In this document: one piece after another, positions 1 to 4,822 of the stretch | How the letters are laid out: every line of letters starts with the position of its first letter | Position numbering within the stretch: position 1 is the first letter of the stretch | Assembly (NCBI GenBank): GCA_021286965.1 | Contig: JAJTBK010000256.1 | Location: 1 to 7,402 of the forward strand | DNA length: 7,402 nt | Direction: 5' to 3' | Source: Comamonadaceae bacterium | GTDB taxonomy: Bacteria > Pseudomonadota > Gammaproteobacteria > Burkholderiales > Burkholderiaceae_C | Position numbers and translations under genes: made by a program | Notes under the pieces: generated by a model | Databases searched by the model: none | Seen by the model: only the letters and a program-made list of their open reading frames with translations | Told to the model about the DNA's origin: nothing

Positions 1-470
1 GTGATCGCCGCCCAGTAGATGAGCACGCGCTGGCCCAGCGGGCGCAGGCGGCGCACGCGCCAGATGGTGTTGAGCGTGCGGTCGATGGTCAGGATCAGCA
101 TCAGCGTCGTCAGCAGCAGCACGGAAAAGCCCGCCACCCCCAGGCGGCTGGCCTTGGCGGCGAACTGCGTGATGTAGTCCAGCACCTGGCGCGCGATGGT
201 TTCCGGGATCAGGCTGTCGATCAGCCAGCGCTGCAGCAGCTCCTGCGCCTTGCCGAAGATGGGAAAGGCGGTGAACGCCGCCAGCGCCACGGTGGCAAAG
301 GGCACCAGCGCCAACATGGTGGTGAACGTCAGGCTGCTGGCCGTCAGGCCCAGCTTGTCCTCGCGAAAACGCGCGCGCAGCATGTGCAAGGTGCTGCGCC
401 AGGGAAAGCGCGCCAGCTGCGCCGGCAGGGCGCGCGCATGTTGTGCCAGGGTGAGCAGGGTAAAAGCCAT
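1..470 (-). CDS. YihY/BrkB family inner-membrane protein (partial, 3' end beyond left edge)
   Basis: The ATG at 470 opens a minus-strand frame that stays open to base 1, giving 156 residues of a protein that normally has roughly 280-420. After an amphipathic N-terminus (residues 1-36) comes the family signature FREDKLGLTASSLTFTTMLA (36-54), then a hydrophobic helix (about 47-68) and a second one (about 111-130) followed by DRTLNTIW. This pattern is typical of the YihY/BrkB (formerly 'ribonuclease BN') family of six-helix inner-membrane proteins. The RNase BN name is historical and wrong, since true RNase BN is the Rbn/RNase Z enzyme. The molecular function of the family is not settled. No clear Shine-Dalgarno sequence precedes the start. 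The start lies 21 nt from the divergent DUF2069 gene. Family assignment is confident; function is not known. Confidence 0.9.
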   Translation of the reverse strand, partial: MAFTLLTLAQHARALPAQLARFPWRSTLHMLRARFREDKLGLTASSLTFTTMLALVPFATVALAAFTAFPIFGKAQELLQRWLIDSLIPETIARQVLDYITQFAAKASRLGVAGFSVLLLTTLMLILTIDRTLNTIWRVRRLRPLGQRVLIYWAAI

Positions 471-491
471 GGCCGATATGATGCCAGCCCC

Positions 492-905
492 ATGACGACG
501 ATCACCCCCCCCTCGGCCCAGGCCGCCCTCGCCCCTTCCGTTCCCCCTGCCGTGCAGACCTCGCGCTGGCTGGCCGTGGGCAGCCTGCTGGGCCTCATCG
601 TGCTGTGCCTGGCCTGGGAGCTGTGGCTGGCGCCGCTGCGCCCGGGCGGCTCGTGGCTGGCGCTCAAGGCGCTGCCGCTGTGCGTGCCGCTGGCCGGGCT
701 GCTGAAAAACCGCATGTACACCTACCGCTGGGTCAGCCTGGTGGTGTGGCTGTACTTCACCGAAGGCGTGGTGCGCGCCTGGAGCGACAAGGGCGCCAGC
801 CAGTGGCTGGCCGGGGGCGAAGTCGCCCTGTGCCTGCTGCTCTTCGTCGCCTGCGCCCTGCATGTGCGCCTGCGCCTGCGCGGCGCCGTAAGGAACCCAG
901 CATGA
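492..905 (+). CDS. DUF2069 domain-containing membrane protein
   Basis: This encodes 137 residues, the usual size for DUF2069 proteins. Four hydrophobic segments are visible at about residues 26-46, 57-71, 79-97 and 107-124. The family-like core LLKNRMYTYRWVSLVVWLYF (70-89) followed by TEGVVRAWSD lies in the middle. It is predicted to sit in the inner membrane, and its function is unknown. In-frame ATGs further upstream (384, 438) were not used because they would put the N-terminus over the opposite-strand YihY gene and add a basic tail unlike the family. No good Shine-Dalgarno sequence precedes 492, so the start is the likely rather than proven one. The stop overlaps the ATG of the next gene (ATGA), which suggests translational coupling with the FAD-linked dehydrogenase. 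Confidence 0.85.
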   Translation: MTTITPPSAQAALAPSVPPAVQTSRWLAVGSLLGLIVLCLAWELWLAPLRPGGSWLALKALPLCVPLAGLLKNRMYTYRWVSLVVWLYFTEGVVRAWSDKGASQWLAGGEVALCLLLFVACALHVRLRLRGAVRNPA

Positions 906-2326
906 GCGCTGCCCTGCTCGACGAACTGCGCGCCCTGGTGGGCGCCGCCCATGTACTGACCGAGGGCGACCTGAGCGCCTGGGAGCAAGACTGGCGCCGG
1001 CGCCGGCGCGGCCGCGCCCTGGCCGTGGTGCGCCCGGGCAGCACGGCCGAAGTGGCCGCCGTGGTGCGCGCCTGCGCCCGTGCCGGCGTCGCCCTGGTGC
1101 CGCAGGGCGGCAACACCGGGCTGTCGGTGGGCGCCACGCCCGACGACTCGGGCCAGCAGCTGGTGCTCAGCCTCACGCGCCTGAACGCCGTGCGCGCGCT
1201 CGATGCCGACAACCTCACCCTCACCGTCGAGGCCGGCTGCATTTTGCAAAACGTGCAGGCGGCGGCGGCGCAGGCGGGCTTTTTGTTCCCGCTCTCGCTC
1301 GCCGCCGAGGGCAGCTGCACCATCGGCGGCAACCTGGCGAGCAACGCCGGCGGCACCCAGGTGCTGCGCTACGGCAACGCCCGCGAGCTGTGCCTGGGGC
1401 TGGAAGTGGTCACGCCCCAGGGCGAGGTCTGGTCGGGCCTGTCGGGCCTGCGCAAGGACAACACCGGCTACGACCTGCGCGACCTGTTCATCGGCAGCGA
1501 GGGTACGCTGGGCATCATCACCGCCGCCACGCTGAAAATTTTTCCGCAGCCCGCCGCGCAGCTCACCGCCTGGGCCGCCGTGCCGTCGATGGCGGCGGCC
1601 GTGCGCCTTTTGGGTCTGGCGCACCAGCACCTGGGCGCAGGGCTGACGGGCTTTGAGGCCATGGGGCAGTTTGCGCTCTCGCTGGTATCCAAACACATGC
1701 CGCAGCTGCGCGTGCCCTTTGTCGGCATGGCGGGCGCGCCCTACTGCGTGCTGCTGGAGAACAGCGACAGCGAGAGCGAGGCGCACGCACGCGCGCGCTT
1801 CGAGCACCTGCTGGAGCAGGCGATGGACGACGGCTGCGTGCTCGACGCCGTGGTGGCCGAAAGCATCGCCCAGGCGCAGGAGCTGTGGCATGTGCGCGAG
1901 AGCATTCCGCTGGCGCAGGCCGAGGAGGGGCTGAACATCAAGCACGACATCTCGGTTGCCGCCTCGCGCATTCCGGCCTTCGTCGAATACACCGACGCGC
2001 TCTTGCAGCGCGAAATCCCCGGCGTGCGCCTGGTCAACTTCGGCCACCTGGGCGACGGCAATCTGCACTACAACGTGCAGGCGCCCGAGGGCGGCGACGC
2101 CAAGGCGTTCTTGCACACCCAGGAGGCGCGCGTCAACCAGCTGGTGTACGACGCCGTGGCGCAGTTTGGCGGCTCGTTCTCGGCCGAGCACGGCGTGGGC
2201 CAGCTCAAGGTGGCGCAGCTCGAACGCTACCAAGACCCCGTCGCCCTGCAGCTCATGCGCGCGCTCAAGCAGGCGCTGGACCCGCAGGGGCTGATGAACC
2301 CCGGCTGCATCCTGCGCAGCCATTAA
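902..2326 (+). CDS. FAD-binding oxidoreductase, D-2-hydroxyacid (D-lactate/D-2-hydroxyglutarate-type) dehydrogenase
   Basis: This is a 474-residue flavoprotein of the GlcD/D-LDH/D2HGDH family (VAO fold). The N-terminal FAD-binding half has the PP-loop PQGGNTGLSVG (67-77), a second cofactor segment EGSCTIGGNLASNAGG (136-151) and GYDLRDLFIGSEGTLGIIT (189-207). The C-terminal FAD-oxidase half keeps the residues that bind substrate and metal in characterised D-2-hydroxyglutarate dehydrogenases: R332, K347, H382 and H389 in GHLGDGNLHYN (381-391), N391, and E429-H430 in SAEHGVG. It should therefore oxidise a D-2-hydroxyacid to the 2-oxoacid and pass electrons to a quinone or electron-transfer flavoprotein. 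The exact substrate (D-lactate, D-2-hydroxyglutarate or another) cannot be read from the sequence. The start is the ATG after AGGA (891-894) with 7-nt spacing, overlapping the DUF2069 stop, and it places the first residues where the family begins. Confidence 0.93.
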   Translation: MSAALLDELRALVGAAHVLTEGDLSAWEQDWRRRRRGRALAVVRPGSTAEVAAVVRACARAGVALVPQGGNTGLSVGATPDDSGQQLVLSLTRLNAVRALDADNLTLTVEAGCILQNVQAAAAQAGFLFPLSLAAEGSCTIGGNLASNAGGTQVLRYGNARELCLGLEVVTPQGEVWSGLSGLRKDNTGYDLRDLFIGSEGTLGIITAATLKIFPQPAAQLTAWAAVPSMAAAVRLLGLAHQHLGAGLTGFEAMGQFALSLVSKHMPQLRVPFVGMAGAPYCVLLENSDSESEAHARARFEHLLEQAMDDGCVLDAVVAESIAQAQELWHVRESIPLAQAEEGLNIKHDISVAASRIPAFVEYTDALLQREIPGVRLVNFGHLGDGNLHYNVQAPEGGDAKAFLHTQEARVNQLVYDAVAQFGGSFSAEHGVGQLKVAQLERYQDPVALQLMRALKQALDPQGLMNPGCILRSH

Positions 2327-2383
2327 AAATGATAGCTGCTCGCGCTTGCCCAGCAAGCGCTGCAGCCTGTTTTTGCTTGAAAA
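2327..2383 (+). repeat. Hairpin intergenic repeat (Comamonadaceae-type), possible terminator
   Basis: The whole 57-nt gap between the dehydrogenase stop and the thyA ATG is one structured element. It has a perfect 8-bp stem GCGCTTGC (2342-2349)/GCAAGCGC (2353-2360) around a CCA loop. Outside a small internal loop, GCTGC (2335-2339) pairs with GCAGC (2362-2366). The sequence CTGTTTTTGCTTGAAAA follows. The layout ATAGCTGC, GCGCTTG core, CAAGCGC, T-run, CTTGAAA resembles a short repeat I recall in many copies between genes of Acidovorax, Delftia, Polaromonas and relatives. That recollection is not checked here. The stem plus T-run could act as an intrinsic terminator or attenuator between the two genes. 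Confidence 0.7.
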
Positions 2384-3232
2384 ATGACCGATCTCCCCTC
2401 CCCCACCCGCCCCGTGCGCCAGCAGTACGAAGACCTGATGCGCCACGTATTCACGCACGGCGTGGACAAGAGCGACCGCACCGGCACCGGCACCAAGAGC
2501 GTCTTCGGCCACCAGATGCGCTTTGACCTGGCCGAGGGCTTTCCGCTCGTCACCACCAAAAAGGTGCACCTCAAAAGCATCATCCTGGAGCTGCTGTGGT
2601 TTTTGCGCGGCGAGAGCAACGTGCGCTGGCTGCAAGAGCGCGGCTGCAGCATCTGGGACGAATGGGCCCGCGCCGACGGCGAGCTCGGCCCGGTGTACGG
2701 CGTGCAGTGGCGCAGCTGGCCCACGCCCGGGGGCGGGCACATCGACCAGATCGCGCAGGTGGTGCAGCAGCTCCAAAGCAACCCCGACAGCCGGCGCATC
2801 ATCGTCTCGGCCTGGAACGTGGCCGACCTCGATCAGATGGCACTCATGCCCTGCCACGCCTTCTTCCAGTTCTACGTGGCGCCCGGAGAGTCGCCTTCGG
2901 CTCCGGGCAAGCTCAGCTGCCAGCTCTACCAGCGCAGCGCCGACATTTTCCTGGGCGTGCCCTTCAACATTGCCAGCTACGCGCTGCTCACGCACATGCT
3001 GGCGCAGCAGTGCGACCTGGCGGTGGGCGACTTCATCTGGACCGGGGGCGACTGCCACATCTACAACAACCACTTCGCGCAGGTGCAGACGCAGCTGGCG
3101 CGAGCGCCCTACGCCTACCCCGAGCTGCACATCGCGCGCCGCCCGGCGTCGATTTTTGACTACCAGCTCGAAGACTTCGAGGTGCGCAACTATCAGCACC
3201 ACGCTGCCATCAAAGCCCCCGTGGCGGTGTGA
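2384..3232 (+). CDS. thyA: Thymidylate synthase
   Basis: ThyA makes dTMP from dUMP using 5,10-methylene-tetrahydrofolate and releases dihydrofolate in the cytoplasm. The 282-residue product aligns along its length with E. coli ThyA (264 aa). Visible are R32 in DRTGTGT, the WDEWA segment (91-95), the R137-R138 phosphate-binding pair in [11 protein letters not shown], the catalytic C157 in [12 protein letters not shown]187 and N195 in [14 protein letters not shown]225 and Y227 in [10 protein letters not shown], and the closing IKAPVAV. Two differences from E. coli stand out: about ten extra N-terminal residues, and a 7-residue insert near 167-174 (see 2881-2908). The ATG at 2384 lacks a Shine-Dalgarno sequence and directly abuts the hairpin repeat. 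An in-frame GTG at 2414 would give an N-terminus matching E. coli more exactly, but it also lacks one. The gene works with folA downstream, with a DUF4337 gene in between. Confidence 0.97.
   Translation: MTDLPSPTRPVRQQYEDLMRHVFTHGVDKSDRTGTGTKSVFGHQMRFDLAEGFPLVTTKKVHLKSIILELLWFLRGESNVRWLQERGCSIWDEWARADGELGPVYGVQWRSWPTPGGGHIDQIAQVVQQLQSNPDSRRIIVSAWNVADLDQMALMPCHAFFQFYVAPGESPSAPGKLSCQLYQRSADIFLGVPFNIASYALLTHMLAQQCDLAVGDFIWTGGDCHIYNNHFAQVQTQLARAPYAYPELHIARRPASIFDYQLEDFEVRNYQHHAAIKAPVAV
2881..2908 (+). repeat. Palindromic in-frame insert within thyA
   Basis: Within thyA, GCCCGGAG (2881-2888) and CTCCGGGC (2901-2908) form a perfect 8-bp inverted repeat around a 12-nt loop. That loop contains a second small dyad, GCC TTC GGC (2893-2901), which shares one base with the outer stem. 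The stretch encodes P-G-E-S-P-S-A-P-G, against a single D-G in the same loop of E. coli ThyA (VADGKLSCQ). The extra material is therefore about 21 nt, exactly in frame and in a loop before a conserved strand. The codons GGA, CCT and GCT are atypical beside the GC-ending codons around them. It may be a small mobile palindrome or simply loop drift. Confidence 0.6.
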
Positions 3233-3266
3233 AAATCGCGGCTTTTGTTTTTACTCAAAGCACCGC

Positions 3267-3863
3267 ATGTCTTCCCACGGTTTTCACGTCCACGGCCCGC
3301 ATGACCACGCCGTCGAGCACGCTACCGAACACGCCAGCCAGGCCCATGGCGACAGCGACAGCCGCCTGACGAACCAGATCGCCATGTGCACCGCCGTCAT
3401 CGCCACCGTCGGCGCGCTCTTTTCCTACATGGGCGGGGCGACGCAGGCCGAGGCCGGGCTGCTCAAGAACGACGCCGCCATCAAGAAAACCGAAGCCGCC
3501 AACCAGTGGAATTACTACCAGGCCAAGAGCACCAAGCAGGCCCTGGTGGAGCTCGCGCGCGAGCAGGCCAGCGACGAGCGCCGCGCTGCGCTGCAGGCCA
3601 AGGTGGACCGCTACGAGAAAGAAAAAGCCGACATCAAGCTCGCCGCCGAGGCGCTCGAAGCACAGTCCCAGCAGCTCGACCACGACAGCGCCGCGCAAAT
3701 GCACCTGCACCACCGCTGGGCGCAGGCGACGACGACGCTGCAAGTGGCCATCGCCCTGGCGGCCATCGCCCTGCTGACGCGCAAGAAATGGCTCGAATGG
3801 GGCATGTTCGGCGTCGCCGGCGTCGGCCTGGCCCTTGGCGGCCTGGCCTTTGCCCACATCTGA
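3267..3863 (+). CDS. DUF4337 domain-containing membrane protein
   Basis: This encodes 198 residues. The N-terminus is rich in histidine (H4, H7, H9, H12, H14, H18, H22, H27). A first membrane segment follows at about 37-56, then a long charged helical, probably coiled-coil region (about 60-140) containing NQWNYYQAKSTKQALVELA (79-97). Two closing membrane segments lie at about 155-171 and 177-196. The NQWNYYQAKSTK signature with one N-terminal and two C-terminal helices matches DUF4337, a family of unknown function. It lies 34 nt after thyA and 30 nt before folA, in the same direction, so it may be co-transcribed with the folate genes; no functional link is evident. The start is the only nearby ATG in frame, with a weak AAAG upstream. 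The His-rich tail might bind metal, but that is a guess. Confidence 0.85.
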   Translation: MSSHGFHVHGPHDHAVEHATEHASQAHGDSDSRLTNQIAMCTAVIATVGALFSYMGGATQAEAGLLKNDAAIKKTEAANQWNYYQAKSTKQALVELAREQASDERRAALQAKVDRYEKEKADIKLAAEALEAQSQQLDHDSAAQMHLHHRWAQATTTLQVAIALAAIALLTRKKWLEWGMFGVAGVGLALGGLAFAHI

Positions 3864-3883
3864 CCCACCACCCACCCACCACC
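3864..3883 (-). other. G-quadruplex-capable tract upstream of folA
   Basis: The first 20 nt after the DUF4337 stop are only C and A on the plus strand: C-runs of 3, 2, 3, 3, 2 and 2 separated by single A residues. The minus strand therefore carries six G-runs with one-nucleotide T loops, enough for a two-layer G-quadruplex with very short loops. It sits immediately before the folA Shine-Dalgarno sequence (GGAG, 3884-3887). Whether it folds or affects transcription is not known. It could also be plain low-complexity sequence. Confidence 0.4.
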
Positions 3884-3893
3884 GGAGCACCCC

Positions 3894-4697
3894 ATGGACC
3901 TGCGCCTGATCTACGCCCGCGCCGCCAACGGCGTCATCGGCCAGGACGGCACCATGCCCTGGCACCTGCCCGAAGACCTGGCGCACTTTCGCGCCCTGAC
4001 GCAAGGCTGCACCGTCCTCATGGGGCGCAAGACCTGGGACTCGCTGCCGCCGCGCTTTCGCCCCCTGCCGGGGCGACGCAACATCGTCCTCACGCGCCAA
4101 CCCGATTGGAGCGAAACCGGGGCCGAACGCGCATCCAGCCTGCGTGAAGCGCTACAACTTTGTGAGCATGAAGCGGTCGTATGGGTGATCGGCGGGGCAC
4201 AAATCTACGCCCAGGCCCTGCCCCTGGCGCAGGGCGTGGAGGTGACCGAGATCGCCCAGCCCTTCGACGGCGACGCCTACGCCCCCACCCTCGGCCCCGA
4301 GTGGCGCGAATGCGCGCGCCAGGACTGCACCAGCGCCAGCGGCCTGGCGCTGGCCTTCGTCAGCTACCGGCGGCGCGTGTCAGCCACGGCGCGGGCAGCT
4401 GCGCCAGCACCTGGCGCAGCAGGGGCCGGGGCGCCACCGGCTCGGCGCGCACCAGGGCCAGCTGCGAATCGCGCAGCACCAGCACGGCGCGCAGGCGCTG
4501 CACCTCTGCCTGCAAACGCTCAATCTCACGCTGCTGCGCCTGCAAGGTGCAGCTGCAGCGCTGCTGCGCGCTGGCGCAATGGCGCAGCAGAACTTGGTAC
4601 TCGTGCGCCAACGGCGGCGCAGCCAACTCGGGGGATGCCACGGCCTGTCTCCTTTGCACAGAACGGTGAGAGAAGTCATCATTCTGCCACTAAATGA
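3894..4697 (+). CDS. folA: Dihydrofolate reductase, with an aberrant ~106-residue C-terminal run-on
   Basis: FolA reduces dihydrofolate to tetrahydrofolate with NADPH, regenerating the cofactor spent by ThyA. Residues 1-161 are a complete DHFR. They include VIGQDGTMPWHLPEDL (14-29) with the catalytic acid D28, MGRKTWDSLP (43-52), LPGRRNIVLTRQ (58-69) for NADPH phosphate binding, VIGGAQIY (98-105), T118, and the last strand FVSYRRR (155-161), where E. coli FolA (159 aa) ends. The frame then continues without a stop to a TGA at 4695-4697. This adds an Ala/Pro/Arg-rich tail with no recognisable domain, which is the antisense reading of the small gene at 4360-4641. The final TGA lies inside the Fur box. 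The tail is probably not a selected domain; a TCA at 4380-4382 would be TGA after one base change. The start has GGAG (3884-3887) 6 nt upstream. Confidence 0.93.
   Translation: MDLRLIYARAANGVIGQDGTMPWHLPEDLAHFRALTQGCTVLMGRKTWDSLPPRFRPLPGRRNIVLTRQPDWSETGAERASSLREALQLCEHEAVVWVIGGAQIYAQALPLAQGVEVTEIAQPFDGDAYAPTLGPEWRECARQDCTSASGLALAFVSYRRRVSATARAAAPAPGAAGAGAPPARRAPGPAANRAAPARRAGAAPLPANAQSHAAAPARCSCSAAARWRNGAAELGTRAPTAAQPTRGMPRPVSFAQNGERSHHSATK
4360..4641 (-). CDS. Small coiled-coil protein with Cys cluster, probably Fur-regulated (unknown function)
   Basis: This encodes 93 residues from a GTG start. AAAGGAG lies 7 nt upstream (plus positions 4649-4655), which decides the start against the ATG at 4659. 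The product begins MASPELAAPPLAHEYQVLL, then has H21-C22 and C29-S-C31 (C-x6-C-x-C). A charged helix with heptad character follows (about 33-60, AQQREIERLQAEVQRLRAVL), then a proline-containing tail ending in PWLTRAAGS. There is no signal peptide or membrane segment, so it is likely cytoplasmic. I do not recognise a named family. The Fur box and candidate promoter upstream suggest expression under iron limitation, and the Cys/His cluster could bind a metal. It is convergent with folA and its whole coding region lies under the folA run-on. The strong ribosome site and upstream regulatory signals argue that this strand is the real gene. Confidence 0.7.
   Translation of the reverse strand: MASPELAAPPLAHEYQVLLRHCASAQQRCSCTLQAQQREIERLQAEVQRLRAVLVLRDSQLALVRAEPVAPRPLLRQVLAQLPAPWLTRAAGS
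4649..4655 (-). promoter_or_regulatory. Strong Shine-Dalgarno sequence fixing the GTG start of the small coiled-coil gene
   Basis: On the minus strand this reads AAAGGAG, close to the ideal complement of the 16S rRNA 3' end, with a 7-nt spacer to the GTG at 4641-4639. It is the best ribosome-binding site in the window and the main reason for choosing the GTG over the ATG at 4659, which would place the Shine-Dalgarno sequence inside the coding region. Confidence 0.75.
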
Positions 4698-4710
4698 GAA
4701 TGATTCTCAA
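4681..4710 (-). promoter_or_regulatory. Candidate sigma-70 promoter of the small coiled-coil gene
   Basis: On the minus strand, TTGAGA (plus 4705-4710; five of six with TTGACA) is followed after 18 nt by CAGAAT (plus 4681-4686; four of six with TATAAT). Transcription would begin near 4674, giving a leader of about 33 nt that includes the AAAGGAG site. The Fur palindrome covers the -35 box and most of the spacer, the usual arrangement for repression by Fe-Fur. The -10 match is modest. Confidence 0.45.
4695..4709. promoter_or_regulatory. Fur box (7-1-7 inverted repeat)
   Basis: TGAGAAT-G-ATTCTCA is a perfect 7-1-7 palindrome and matches the classical Fur core TGATAAT-n-ATTATCA at six of seven positions in each arm, inside an AT-rich island of otherwise GC-rich DNA. 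Its centre is 61 nt from the start of the minus-strand small gene and 121 nt from the chemoreceptor ATG. The minus-strand gene is therefore the more likely target, but the site lies between the two divergent starts and could act on both. It also contains the TGA that ends the folA run-on frame. Confidence 0.8.
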
Positions 4711-4822
4711 TAACTAGCCTGCTAGGACTTTCCTGGGGGGCGGCTTGTACGAACAACCGAGCACCAGCACAATTTTTCACAATCCCCTACCATCGCGCCC
4801 CACCCCGTCAAGGACACCCACC

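Noticed and set aside
384..491. Upstream ATGs (384, 438) as the start of the DUF2069 gene.
   Set aside because: They would extend the protein over the 5' end of the opposite-strand YihY gene with a basic, non-family tail. ATG 492 gives the usual family length.
722..3202. An 826-codon open frame on the minus strand across the dehydrogenase and thyA.
   Set aside because: It lies opposite two well-recognised genes, spans the gap between them, and its product is low-complexity with no domain. It is a shadow caused by high GC content.
4181..4669. A plus-strand open frame covering the folA end and the small coiled-coil gene in another frame.
   Set aside because: It starts inside folA, has no ribosome-binding site and no recognisable domain. 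All three plus frames are open here, so openness is not evidence.
4691..4717. A possible FliA (sigma-28) promoter for the chemoreceptor, with TAAA followed 15 nt later by ATAACTAG.
   Set aside because: The -10 part does not match the GCCGATAA consensus. The spacing coincidence is produced by the Fur palindrome.
4745..4822. TTG at 4745 as the start of the chemoreceptor.
   Set aside because: It adds 26 residues of Pro/Ser/Thr-rich sequence without a ribosome site. ATG 4823 has AGGA at good spacing.
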